This document shows positions 27,796-36,347 of a DNA stretch of 64,000 nucleotides, piece after piece; within the stretch, counting starts at the first letter, position 1; every line of letters begins with the position of its first letter. A model generated the notes under the pieces. The model ran no database searches, was not told the DNA's origin, and saw only the letters and a program-made list of their open reading frames with translations. This DNA is from Bacteroidales bacterium UBA1309 (GTDB lineage Bacteria > Bacteroidota > Bacteroidia > Bacteroidales > Dysgonomonadaceae): the NCBI GenBank assembly GCA_002307185.1, contig DBTT01000027.1, forward strand, positions 90,517 to 154,516. Direction: 5' to 3'. Made by a program: the position numbers and the translations under genes.

Positions 27796-28740
27796 ATGAC
27801 GGAATTTTCACAAACAGACTCCATACTTCCTGTTGCTGCCGACTCGATGCTGTTGGTCAGTAGAGATTCTGTGGCGGCCAATTCTCCAAAAGAGATTCGT
27901 CTATTCACCGAAGAAGATTTTGCTCATTCTCCCTACATATTTCATTACGATTCGCTTTCTTTCAAATATTCCTTGGATTCCGCAGCTATTAAAGCTTATG
28001 CAGTGGACTTGTCGGTTGCCAGCAGTGGAAATAAAAACGGTTTTCAGGGTGAAGCTATTCCTCAGATGCTCAAGCATCAGGACAGTATCTTTCTGTCGTT
28101 GTTGTTTTGCTTTTTTCTAATAAGCAAGATAATACAACGTGGCCATCGTTTCTTTTTTGAGGGGTTGCGTGTGTTGTTTACTTTCCGTGAAAAAAGAGAT
28201 GTGTTTAACGAAATCACCATCAAGGAATTTTGGGGGAATCTATTTTTGATTTTACTTCCGGCCTTTTTGATGGCATTGTTGAGCTACCAGTTCCTGCAAA
28301 ACACCGATGACGTTTTGAGGCCATCGACGCATGTTTGGATGACAATTGGAGGATTTACATTGGTTATAATGGCTTTTTTGTTCGTGAAGTACTTGTTTTA
28401 TCTTCTAATTGGCTACACCTTTGACGAATCAGGGTTTACACAGAAATACTTACGAGTTTATCTAGTCTTGATGGAGCTGTTCGGGATCTTGGTGTTTATA
28501 CCCACCCTCGTGTTCTTATATGCTGGAGTGAACCAAGAAATCACACTAATTGTAGTTTTGATCTTATTCTTAATAACAAGAATAATCCTTTTTTCACGAA
28601 TAATAGTCTTTTTTTTTAACAAAAAAGTGAATTTTTTATTTGGGATTGCGTACCTTTGCAGTGTTGAAATAATCCCCTACCTATTTTTGGTTTTAGGGTT
28701 TGTTTTTTTGTATAAAGAAGATTTTTTCTGTATATTATGA
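27796..28740 (+). CDS. DUF4271 membrane protein
   Basis: 314 residues. A soluble N-terminal third (about 1-95) is followed by seven or so hydrophobic helices from about 96 to the end. The family is restricted to Bacteroidota and typically precedes hemD, as here, where the stop overlaps the hemD start in ATGA (28737-28740). Function is unknown. Tight coupling suggests a shared role with HemD or simply shared expression. Confidence 0.85.
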   Translation: MTEFSQTDSILPVAADSMLLVSRDSVAANSPKEIRLFTEEDFAHSPYIFHYDSLSFKYSLDSAAIKAYAVDLSVASSGNKNGFQGEAIPQMLKHQDSIFLSLLFCFFLISKIIQRGHRFFFEGLRVLFTFREKRDVFNEITIKEFWGNLFLILLPAFLMALLSYQFLQNTDDVLRPSTHVWMTIGGFTLVIMAFLFVKYLFYLLIGYTFDESGFTQKYLRVYLVLMELFGILVFIPTLVFLYAGVNQEITLIVVLILFLITRIILFSRIIVFFFNKKVNFLFGIAYLCSVEIIPYLFLVLGFVFLYKEDFFCIL

Positions 28741-29507
28741 CGTTGAAAATAAAAAAGATTCTCATATCGCAGCCCCAGCCTCAATCAGAGAAATCACCCT
28801 ATTATGATATTGCCGAAAAGTTTGATGTGAAGATGGTTTTTCGACCATTTTTCAAAGTAGAGGGAGTGACAGCAAAAGAATTTAGGCAGCAGCGTATAAA
28901 TATTTTAGACTTTACAGCTATAATTTTCACTGCTAAGACAGCAATTGATCATTTCTTTCGTTTGTGTGAAGAATTGCGTGTGGTTATGCCCGAGACGATG
29001 AAGTATTTTTGTACTTCCGAATCAGTCGCATTGTACCTCCAAAAATATATTGTCTATCGTAAAAGGAAAATCTTCTTCAGTTCTACCGGTAAAATTGGAG
29101 GGCTGACCCCAAACTTCACGAAGCATAGCAAAGAGAAGTATCTGGTTCCTGTTTCAGATGTGCATACCGATGAAGTTGGTAATTTTCTTGATGATAAAAA
29201 AATCAACTACACAAAGTCTGTCATGTACCGCACTGTTAGCAACGATTTCGGGGAAGGCGAAGAACTTGATTATGATATGATCGTGTTTTTCACACCTGTG
29301 GGTGTCCAAACATTGTTGAACAATTTTCCCAATTTTGAACAAGGCGAGATGGCCATCGGATGTTTTGGCCAGACCACCGCGAAAGCAATCTTGGATGCCG
29401 GATTGCGTCTCGATTGTGAAGCACCCCAGCCAGAATATCCTTCCATGACGGGAGCGCTCGAGGCTTTTTTGAAAGAAAACAAAAGGAAAAAACACGCAGT
29501 GAGCTAA
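28737..29507 (+). CDS. hemD: Uroporphyrinogen-III synthase
   Basis: 256 residues. It cyclises hydroxymethylbilane to uroporphyrinogen III in tetrapyrrole synthesis. HemD sequences diverge greatly; support comes from length, the two-domain pattern, the segment TSVMYRTVSN-like region near 160 and DMIVFFTPVGVQTLLNNFP near 182, which matches the conserved C-terminal F-T-S/P-x-x-V block. The gene order DUF4271-hemD is a second support. No other heme gene is in the window. It overlaps DUF4271 by four bases and ends at a clear terminator. Confidence 0.85.
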   Translation: MTLKIKKILISQPQPQSEKSPYYDIAEKFDVKMVFRPFFKVEGVTAKEFRQQRINILDFTAIIFTAKTAIDHFFRLCEELRVVMPETMKYFCTSESVALYLQKYIVYRKRKIFFSSTGKIGGLTPNFTKHSKEKYLVPVSDVHTDEVGNFLDDKKINYTKSVMYRTVSNDFGEGEELDYDMIVFFTPVGVQTLLNNFPNFEQGEMAIGCFGQTTAKAILDAGLRLDCEAPQPEYPSMTGALEAFLKENKRKKHAVS

Positions 29508-29539
29508 ACAACAAAGCAGCTGTATATTTAAAAAAACAG

Positions 29540-29575
29540 GCATCCTCAGATTTTGAATCAAGGATGCTTTTTTTT
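29540..29575 (+). terminator. Terminator of the LOG-DUF4271-hemD transcript
   Basis: GCATCCT and AGGATGC enclose an inner GATT-TTG-AATC stem and are followed by eight T, 33 bases past the hemD stop. Confidence 0.92.
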
Positions 29576-29601
29576 GCCAACAAAGCAAGTATCTTTGATA
29601 T

Positions 29602-31950
29602 ATGGTAGAATATTTGAATCAATTGAATGAGTCGCAGCTCCAGGCTGTGGAATTCAATCAGGGCCCGTCGCTGATTATCGCTGGTGCGGGTTCTGGAAAA
29701 ACTCGTGTGCTCACATACAAAATTGCCTACTTGATGAGCCTCGGGCTTGCTCCCCACAACATACTTGCCCTCACATTCACCAACAAAGCTGCCCGTGAAA
29801 TGAAATCGCGTATTGCCGCTTTGGAAGGGGAGGCTACTTCTCGACGCTTGTGGATGGGAACTTTCCATTCTGTCTTTTCTAGGATTTTGCGCCGGGAATC
29901 CGAGTTCTTGGGCTATACGTCCGATTTCACCATTTACGACACTTCCGACTCCCGCAATTTGATTAAAACAATCATCAAGGAGATGGCTTTGGACGACAAG
30001 ACCTACAAGCCTGCAAAGATCCAGGGCGTGATCTCTATGGCGAAGAACCAGCTTTTTACTCCCGAAAGATATTCGCAAGACAAAGAAAACATAGAACATG
30101 ATATTCGTGCCAAAGTACCCATGACGAGTGAGATATTCAAGGCGTATAACGCTCGCCTGAAGGCCTCCAATGCCATGGACTTTGACGATTTACTCTTCAA
30201 TACCAATGTTTTGCTTCGCGATCATCCAGATGTGTTGGCTCGCTATCAACAGCAATTCCAGTACATTTTGGTGGACGAGTATCAGGATACGAATTTTTCC
30301 CAGCACCTGATCGTGCAGCGCTTGGCGGATGCGCATCACCGGGTGTGCGTGGTGGGCGATGATGCCCAAAGCATCTATTCGTTTCGTGGTGCCAACATTG
30401 AGAATATTCTGAACTTTCAAAAAAATTATCCCGAGGCAAAGACTTTCAAGCTGGAGCGAAATTACCGTTCGACTCAAAATATTGTCAATGCCGCCAACAG
30501 CCTGATAAAGAAGAATACCGAACAGTTGGAGAAGAATGTGTTTTCCAAAAATGAGGTCGGCGATAAGATCCTTATTACAGGTGCATTTTCCGATTTCGAA
30601 GAAGGGATGATCGTTTCAAATAAAGTTGCGGAAATGCGCCGTGCAAAGAAAACCTCATATAGCGATTTTGCAATTTTGTACCGGACAAATGCCCAATCCC
30701 GTATTTTTGAGGAATCGTTCCGAAAGAAAAATATTCCGTATCGGATTTATGGAGGCTTGTCGTTTTATCAACGCAAGGAGATAAAAGATGTGATCGCTTA
30801 TTTTCGTTTGGTAATTAATCCGAACGACGAAGAGGCTTTTAAACGGATTATCAATTTTCCAGCAAGAGGAATTGGTGATACTACCGTTGGTAAAATATCC
30901 GAGGCGGCAAAGCTTCACAACGCAAGCCTGTGGAGCGTGCTGTCCGATCCTTTGCGTTACAACTTGAATATCAATGCAGGTACAGCAAAAAAGTTAACCG
31001 GATTTCGTGAAATGATCGAGTCGTTTCTGGAACAACTCCGCCAATTGCCGGCCTACGACATGGCCATGTTGATCACGAAACAAAGCGGTGTCGCGCACGA
31101 TGCCTACCAAGACACAAGTCCTGAGGGAATGAGCCGCCAGGAGAATCTCGAGGAATTGCTCGGTGCCATTCATGAGTTTACCGATTCCCGTATGGAAGAA
31201 GGCGAGGAGAATTATCTTTTGCCGGATTTCCTTTCCGAGGTCTCGCTGCTCACCGACCAAGATACAGACAAGGATGCGGAGGCCGAAAAGGTGACCATGA
31301 TGACCATTCATTCGGCAAAGGGCTTGGAATTCAAGAATGTGTTTGTGGTTGGCTTGGAGGAAGAACTTTTCCCGTCTTCCATGGCATTGTCGGAGGTGAA
31401 AGGGGTTGAGGAGGAGAGACGCCTGTTTTACGTGGCTTTGACCCGGGCCGAAGATTTCTGCATGCTTACGTATGCCCGTTCGCGCTTTCGCAATGGACAA
31501 ACAGAATCTTCCAATCCGAGTCGTTTTTTGAAAGAAATTGGCGAAGAGTTCTTGGATGTTCAGGACGGCATGTTGAGCAGGTCTTTTTCCTTGGGAAACG
31601 AGCGTCGCGAGTCTTCTTTTGCCGGACTGCGGGCTTCAGAACCCCGGTGGTCTTCTTTTTCGGAAGAACGGAACAAGCGTGAATCTCCCTTTCAGAAGCC
31701 GCAAACCGTGCAGCCCGTGTTGCCGCGTTCCAACTTTGTGAAAGCCGAAAATGCCCGGCCCAAAGCGGGGAGCAATGATGGCGCGGATGATGTGAAGCCA
31801 GGCGATGTGATTGCACACGAGCGTTTCGGGATGGGTACAATCGTGGAAGTTTCGGGCGATGCCAATAGCCGCAAAGCTACAGTTGAGTTCGAAAATGCTG
31901 GAACCAAGCAATTATTGCTTAAGTTTGCAAAATACAAGAAGGTTAAGTAA
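29602..31950 (+). CDS. UvrD/PcrA-family DNA helicase
   Basis: 782-residue superfamily 1A 3'-to-5' helicase for repair and replication-conflict resolution. Walker A AGAGSGKTRVLTYK is near residue 29, motif Ia LTFTNKAAREM near 57, Walker B VDEYQDTNFSQ near 223, motif III GDDAQSIYSFRGA near 252, motif V TIHSAKGLEFKNVFVVGLEEE near 571 (in two parts) and motif VI RRLFYVALTRAED near 610. The C-terminal 130 residues are Ser/Arg/Pro-rich, then end in GDVIAHERFGMGTIVEVSG, the Tudor-like tail of PcrA. PcrA is the closest type. Confidence 0.95.
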   Translation: MVEYLNQLNESQLQAVEFNQGPSLIIAGAGSGKTRVLTYKIAYLMSLGLAPHNILALTFTNKAAREMKSRIAALEGEATSRRLWMGTFHSVFSRILRRESEFLGYTSDFTIYDTSDSRNLIKTIIKEMALDDKTYKPAKIQGVISMAKNQLFTPERYSQDKENIEHDIRAKVPMTSEIFKAYNARLKASNAMDFDDLLFNTNVLLRDHPDVLARYQQQFQYILVDEYQDTNFSQHLIVQRLADAHHRVCVVGDDAQSIYSFRGANIENILNFQKNYPEAKTFKLERNYRSTQNIVNAANSLIKKNTEQLEKNVFSKNEVGDKILITGAFSDFEEGMIVSNKVAEMRRAKKTSYSDFAILYRTNAQSRIFEESFRKKNIPYRIYGGLSFYQRKEIKDVIAYFRLVINPNDEEAFKRIINFPARGIGDTTVGKISEAAKLHNASLWSVLSDPLRYNLNINAGTAKKLTGFREMIESFLEQLRQLPAYDMAMLITKQSGVAHDAYQDTSPEGMSRQENLEELLGAIHEFTDSRMEEGEENYLLPDFLSEVSLLTDQDTDKDAEAEKVTMMTIHSAKGLEFKNVFVVGLEEELFPSSMALSEVKGVEEERRLFYVALTRAEDFCMLTYARSRFRNGQTESSNPSRFLKEIGEEFLDVQDGMLSRSFSLGNERRESSFAGLRASEPRWSSFSEERNKRESPFQKPQTVQPVLPRSNFVKAENARPKAGSNDGADDVKPGDVIAHERFGMGTIVEVSGDANSRKATVEFENAGTKQLLLKFAKYKKVK

Positions 31951-31975
31951 TCAGCAAATTTTTACATTAAAGAAC

Positions 31976-33121
31976 ATGATTGATTTTTCAACTATACATT
32001 CTCCCAGTTTTGTGATGGAAGAAGGCCTTTTGCGCCGCAATTTGTCGCTGATTCGTTCAGTGAAAGACCGTACTGGCGTAAATATTATCTTGGCATTCAA
32101 AGCGTTTGCCCTCTGGAAATCTTTCCCTATTATCCGCGAATACATTCCTGAATCCACGGCAAGCTCTGTTTTTGAGGCGCGGCTGGCTTTCGAGGAGATG
32201 AAAAGCCCGGCCCACACCTTTTCCCCATCCTATACCGAGGAGAATTTCCCTTATTTTTTGAAATATAGCAGCCACATCACCTTCAACTCGTTGTCGCAGT
32301 TCGAGCGTTTTTATCCGATGGTCGTGGCGGATGGCAATCGTGTGTCGTGCGGACTGCGCGTCAACCCAGAATTTTCGGTAGTGGAGACCGATCTATATAA
32401 TCCCGCTACGCCCGGCTCTCGCTTGGGTGTGATCGCTGATATTCTGAACGAAAAAGGTTTGCCGGAAGGTTTGGAAGGTTTGCATTTTCATACTTTGTGC
32501 GAATCCTCTTCGTATGATCTGGAACGCACGCTGGAGGTTGTTGAAAAGAAGTTTGGACACTATTTCAAGCACATCAAATGGCTCAATATGGGTGGTGGAC
32601 ACTTGATGACACGCAAGGATTACGATGTGGACCACTTGATACGTACTTTGAATGGGTTTCAAGCATGCCATCCTGATTTGCATTTGATTATGGAGCCAGG
32701 AAGTGCTTTTGCTTGGGAAACAGGTGTTTTGGTTTCCACTATCACAGACATTGTGGTAAATCACGGCATCAAGACTGCCATTCTTGATGTCTCGTTTGCC
32801 TGCCACATGCCCGATTGCCTCGAAATGCCTTACAAGCCCCGCATTCGTGGTGCGCATCACGAGCCGGTGGATGGTTTGCCAACTTACCGCATGGGCGGAA
32901 GTAGTTGCTTGAGTGGCGATTTTGTGGGTGACTGGTCGTTTGATGAGCCTTTGCAAGTGGGCAACAAGGTGGTTTTTGAAGACATGATTCACTACACGAT
33001 TGTGAAAACGACGATGTTCAACGGCGTGGCGCATCCCGATTTGGCTCTTTGGACTTCAGATAATAGATTGGAGACTTATAGAAGTTTTGATTACGAGGAT
33101 TATAAAGGGCGAATGAGCTGA
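31976..33121 (+). CDS. nspC: Carboxynorspermidine/carboxyspermidine decarboxylase
   Basis: 381 residues from ATG 31976, chosen because the family begins MIDFSTIHSPSFV and the longer frame reads into uvrD. It is a PLP-dependent fold III decarboxylase with the Schiff-base Lys in ILAFKAFALW near 39, HFHTLCESSSYD near 165 and the Gly-rich NMGGGHLMTRKDYD near 200. The late motif MGGSSCLSGD carries the catalytic Cys. Together with the dehydrogenase at 12-13 kb it completes spermidine or norspermidine synthesis without S-adenosylmethionine decarboxylase. It is 26 bases after uvrD. Confidence 0.93.
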   Translation: MIDFSTIHSPSFVMEEGLLRRNLSLIRSVKDRTGVNIILAFKAFALWKSFPIIREYIPESTASSVFEARLAFEEMKSPAHTFSPSYTEENFPYFLKYSSHITFNSLSQFERFYPMVVADGNRVSCGLRVNPEFSVVETDLYNPATPGSRLGVIADILNEKGLPEGLEGLHFHTLCESSSYDLERTLEVVEKKFGHYFKHIKWLNMGGGHLMTRKDYDVDHLIRTLNGFQACHPDLHLIMEPGSAFAWETGVLVSTITDIVVNHGIKTAILDVSFACHMPDCLEMPYKPRIRGAHHEPVDGLPTYRMGGSSCLSGDFVGDWSFDEPLQVGNKVVFEDMIHYTIVKTTMFNGVAHPDLALWTSDNRLETYRSFDYEDYKGRMS

Positions 33122-33165
33122 GGGAAACTCATTTCTATATTAGATCTTAATAGTTGATTAAAAAA

Positions 33166-33242
33166 AGATAGGCAAAAGGAATAAACGCGATGAGCGATGG
33201 ACGTTCACCCGCGGGAGGCTTATGTTTCTATCCTTTTTCCGC
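33166..33242 (+). ncRNA. Structured element, possible small RNA or complex terminator
   Basis: A long imperfect fold can be drawn. AAAAAGATAG pairs with CTATcCTTTTT (one bulge), the inner AAAC pairs with GTTT, and ATGAGC pairs with GCTTAT directly inside it. The apex holds the GC-rich CACCCGCGGGAGG. The 3' end is a T run. It lies in the 253-base convergent gap between nspC (+) and nadD (-). No TAnnTTTG promoter precedes it, so it may be the 3' end of the nspC transcript rather than a separate RNA. Confidence 0.4.
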
Positions 33243-33374
33243 ATGTTCGATCAATTTTTTTCCTTCAAGACGACACTCTCTTGGAAGTTGGGATAAATTG
33301 TGTGTTTGTTAGGATTCACCAATTGGCTCATAAATGTTCCTAGAACAAAGTTTGCTTGTTTCCTACGGCTTAAA

Positions 33375-33950
33375 CTATGAGTACAACTGATTCTTTATTA
33401 AATATTTCCATACTTTTTCTGGAAGAAAAGCCTTGATGTTTTTTCCTTCTTTTAAGCTTTGGCGGACGAAGGTGGACGAAATTTCAACAATAGGCGAGTC
33501 GAGGGTTTCCACTTGGGTACGGAATCTTGTGGGGATGCGAATCGGATATTCGAGCCTATCGTAAATATAGATGCGGTAGTTTTGAATGATTTCTTCGTAA
33601 TTGCGCCATTTTTCGAAAAACGACCAGTTGTCGGCACCAATAACGAGCGAAAATGTGTGTTCGGGATAAGCCTTGTCTAGTGCTTTGAGCGTGTCGATAG
33701 TGTAGGATGGTGTTGGAAGATGGAATTCAAAATCGCTGGCTTGTAGTTTGTTGTAGCCTTCCAATGCTAGTTTTACCATTTGCAGGCGGTGGCTTTGGTC
33801 GGCCAAAGCAGTTTGGCTTTTGAGGGGATTTTGCGGGCTCACCACAAACCATATTTCGTCCAGCGCACTGAATTCTGCAATATAGTTGGCTATCATCAGG
33901 TGTCCCTGATGGATAGGATTGAAGGAGCCAGAAAAAATTCCGATGTTCAT
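33375..33950 (-). CDS. nadD: Nicotinate-nucleotide adenylyltransferase
   Basis: 191 residues. It adenylates nicotinic acid mononucleotide in NAD synthesis. The nucleotidyltransferase start GIFSGSFNPIHQGHLMIANY (residues 4-23) contains the (T/H)xxH-type catalytic pattern, VIGADNWSFFEKW is near 108 and the ISSTFVRQSL motif near 158. It overlaps gmk by four bases and is the last gene of yicC-gmk-nadD, an order common in Bacteroidota. Confidence 0.95.
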   Translation of the reverse strand: MNIGIFSGSFNPIHQGHLMIANYIAEFSALDEIWFVVSPQNPLKSQTALADQSHRLQMVKLALEGYNKLQASDFEFHLPTPSYTIDTLKALDKAYPEHTFSLVIGADNWSFFEKWRNYEEIIQNYRIYIYDRLEYPIRIPTRFRTQVETLDSPIVEISSTFVRQSLKEGKNIKAFLPEKVWKYLIKNQLYS

Positions 33951-34513
33951 GTGGCAAGAAATTTCTTTACTGCTTTATAAACATTCTCTTTGGCAGCATC
34001 CAAATTGTCGTTGAGGATGTTCACGTCAAATTTGGTGGCATATTCCATTTCTAGCTTAGCCTTTTGTACACGCACGTCAATCACCTCCGGAGCATCGGTG
34101 CCTCGTTTTGTAAGACGTGAACGTAGCTCTTCGATCGAAGGAGGCATGATGAAAACGGAAAGTGCCTTGTCGCCAAATATCTCCTTCAGATGGCATCCGC
34201 CCACCACGTCCACATCGAAAATAACATTGCCTCCGTTGTCGAAAATGCGTTCAATTTCTTCACGAAGTGTCCCGTAATACTTGTCTGCATACACCTCTTC
34301 GTATTCCACAAATTCGTCGTTGGCAATCCGTTTGCGAAATTCATCTGGCGTGAGGAAATAGTATTCACGTCCGTGTTGTTCTTCGCCACGAGGAAGCCGG
34401 CTGGTGGCGGAGATGGAGAAGTTCAGGTTAAGTTCAACCTTGGCGAGCAGATAGTTTACAATGGTTGATTTACCTGAGCCGGAAGGTGCTGAGAAGATGA
34501 CTAATTTACCCAT
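33947..34513 (-). CDS. gmk: Guanylate kinase
   Basis: 188 residues. It phosphorylates GMP to GDP. P-loop APSGSGKSTIVNYLL occupies about residues 9-23; the GMP-binding block includes SATSRLPRGEEQHGREYYF near 36-54, and EYEEVYADKYYGT near 70 completes the site. The length is normal. It is coupled to nadD by a four-base overlap and follows yicC at 24 bases. Confidence 0.96.
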   Translation of the reverse strand: MGKLVIFSAPSGSGKSTIVNYLLAKVELNLNFSISATSRLPRGEEQHGREYYFLTPDEFRKRIANDEFVEYEEVYADKYYGTLREEIERIFDNGGNVIFDVDVVGGCHLKEIFGDKALSVFIMPPSIEELRSRLTKRGTDAPEVIDVRVQKAKLEMEYATKFDVNILNDNLDAAKENVYKAVKKFLAT

Positions 34514-34537
34514 AAAATAATTTGCTAATTCGCTAAA

Positions 34538-35410
34538 TTACATTACATTCAGAATCTGTTCTTTCATTTGTTCCAATTCGTCTTTCATCTGCACCACGAG
34601 CTTTTGCATCTCGGCGTGGTTTGATTTTGAACCGAGCGTATTGATCTCGCGGCCCATTTCTTGAAGGATGAATCCTAACTTTTTGCCTTGTCCTTTTCCG
34701 TTATGGATGGTTTCTATAAAATATTTCAAATGGTTTGCCAGGCGTGTTTTTTCTTCGTTCACGTCCAACTTTTCGATATAATAAATCATCTCTTGCTCGA
34801 GGCGATTTTTGTCGTAATCAATGTCGTTTACCTTTTGAAGGGCTTCCGTGATGCGTATGCGCACTTTCTCGATTCGTTCGGCTTCGTACAACTCGATGTC
34901 TTTAAGCAGTTGGCTGATGTTTTCGATTTTTGAACGGAATAGCTTCTCGAGCATTGTCCCTTCTTGCTGGCGAAACGAAACAAGTTGCACCAAAGCTTTC
35001 TCAACAGTTGAAATCACAGCACTCCATTCCTCTTCCGAAATTTCCTGCGTTTCGAATTTCAAAACTTCAGGCATGCGTAACAGCACTTGAAACCAGTCTT
35101 TTGGTTCTTCTATTTGTAATTGTGCAGCAGATTCCTTGATTTGATGAAAATAGGATTCAAGAATTCCTTGATTGATCTGCGAAGACGATTCTTTCCCCAT
35201 ATTTTCCGAATAAACGGCAATGTCCACTTTTCCTCTTTCGAGTGTGCGCGACAACAGGTTGCGGATTTCCATTTCTTTTTCACGGTAGTTGTTTGAAATG
35301 CGAGCGAAAAGATCCAATTGCTTACTGTTGAGGGATTTTATTTCTACGGTAATCTTCTTGTTGTTCAATTCGGTAGAAGCTTTCCCGAATCCGGTCATCG
35401 ATAGTATCAT
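34538..35410 (-). CDS. yicC: YicC-family endoribonuclease
   Basis: 290 residues from ATG 35408-35410; the family begins MILSMTGFGKAS, so the 17 extra upstream residues are rejected. YicC proteins are RNases that cleave structured RNAs in E. coli. The N-terminal domain includes NSKQLDLFARI near 28, and the C-terminal DUF1732-type block reads KKLGFILQEMGREINTLGSK near 245. It heads the yicC-gmk-nadD set, with a TACTTTTG promoter element just upstream. Confidence 0.93.
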   Translation of the reverse strand: MILSMTGFGKASTELNNKKITVEIKSLNSKQLDLFARISNNYREKEMEIRNLLSRTLERGKVDIAVYSENMGKESSSQINQGILESYFHQIKESAAQLQIEEPKDWFQVLLRMPEVLKFETQEISEEEWSAVISTVEKALVQLVSFRQQEGTMLEKLFRSKIENISQLLKDIELYEAERIEKVRIRITEALQKVNDIDYDKNRLEQEMIYYIEKLDVNEEKTRLANHLKYFIETIHNGKGQGKKLGFILQEMGREINTLGSKSNHAEMQKLVVQMKDELEQMKEQILNVM

Positions 35411-35428
35411 GCTTATAAAATTTTCCTG

Positions 35429-35462
35429 CAAAAGTACATTAATTTGTAGATGAAAGGGCAAA
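35429..35462 (-). promoter_or_regulatory. Candidate promoter of yicC-gmk-nadD
   Basis: TACTTTTG (35436-35429) with an upstream TTTG (35462-35459) at 22 bases, close to the usual spacing. It lies 19 bases before the yicC start. Confidence 0.45.
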
Positions 35463-35579
35463 AAATAGGCAATTAAATATTATTCGTGTAAATTTGTTGG
35501 TGAATTCTTTGAAAATGGAAGCTTCTTATTGTTTAAATTACTTGAACGTTAAGCGGGTTTGATTGTTCTGTTGTAGATA

Positions 35580-35608
35580 ATTGACATTTGTCAATATCAA
35601 ATGCCAAT
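35580..35608. other. Hairpin before tsaB
   Basis: ATTGACATTTG and CAAATGCCAAT pair with one mismatch around a 7-nt loop, 19 bases before the tsaB start. It could shape the leader of tsaB or be an operator; no T run follows, so it is not an obvious terminator. Confidence 0.35.
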
Positions 35609-35627
35609 TTAAAAAAGTAGTTTTATC

Positions 35628-36320
35628 ATGTATATATTGTCTATTGAAACCGCAACGAGTGTATGTTCGGTTGCTGTGTCGGAAGATGAAAAAATCATTT
35701 ACGAAAAGGTCCATACCGAGGGTCCTTCCCATGCTTCTTTGTTGGGTGTGTTTGTGCAGGAGGCATTGGATTTCCTGAAAGAAAAAGCAATCCTTTTGGA
35801 TGCAGTTGCCGTAAGTTCAGGACCGGGTTCCTATACAGGGTTGAGGATCGGGGTGTCCGAGGCCAAGGGCCTTTGCTATGGATTGGAGATTCCGATGATA
35901 GCTGTCGATACCTTGAAAGTGATGGCAATGACTGTTTTGGCTAAAGAATTGATTGGTGCAGGCGATTTGCTATGTCCGATGATCGATGCTCGCCGGATGG
36001 AAGTGTATGCCGAAATTTATGATTCACAGTTGCAGGTCGTTCGCCCTGTTTCGGCGGATGTAGTGGACGAAAATTCTTATAATGAGTTACTTTCAAAACG
36101 AAAGGTTTGGTTTTTCGGAAATGGCGCATCCAAGTCTCAGAAAAGCCTTACCAATGGGAACGCAGTTTTTCTGACAGGCATTTTCCCATCGGCGGCCGAA
36201 ATGGCGAAGCTCGCGGTTGAAGCCTACAACAATAAGGCTTTTGTGGATTCGGCTTATTATGAACCTTTTTATTTGAAAGAGTTCGTAGCCACAATACCAA
36301 AGAATAAAGTTTTTAGTTAA
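35628..36320 (+). CDS. tsaB: tRNA threonylcarbamoyladenosine biosynthesis protein TsaB
   Basis: 230-residue ASKHA-fold partner of TsaD in making t6A37 in tRNAs that read ANN codons. ILSIETATSVCSVAVSED begins at residue 3, and SSGPGSYTGLRIGVSEAKGL near 64-83 is the family hallmark. The TsaB paralogue lacks the metal-binding His pair of TsaD, as here. It is followed after 27 bases by a FAD oxidoreductase gene on the same strand. Confidence 0.95.
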   Translation: MYILSIETATSVCSVAVSEDEKIIYEKVHTEGPSHASLLGVFVQEALDFLKEKAILLDAVAVSSGPGSYTGLRIGVSEAKGLCYGLEIPMIAVDTLKVMAMTVLAKELIGAGDLLCPMIDARRMEVYAEIYDSQLQVVRPVSADVVDENSYNELLSKRKVWFFGNGASKSQKSLTNGNAVFLTGIFPSAAEMAKLAVEAYNNKAFVDSAYYEPFYLKEFVATIPKNKVFS

Positions 36321-36347
36321 AATGGCGAATTAGCCACACCTAAATAT

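Noticed and set aside
31811..31975. N-terminal extension of nspC
   Set aside because: It overlaps the uvrD/pcrA-like gene in another frame and precedes the family's normal start at 31976.
33185..33230. Fluoride riboswitch suggested by GATGGACGTTC
   Set aside because: The required stem around that motif (GGC/GCC) and the following pseudoknot strand are absent, and no crcB-type gene is downstream.
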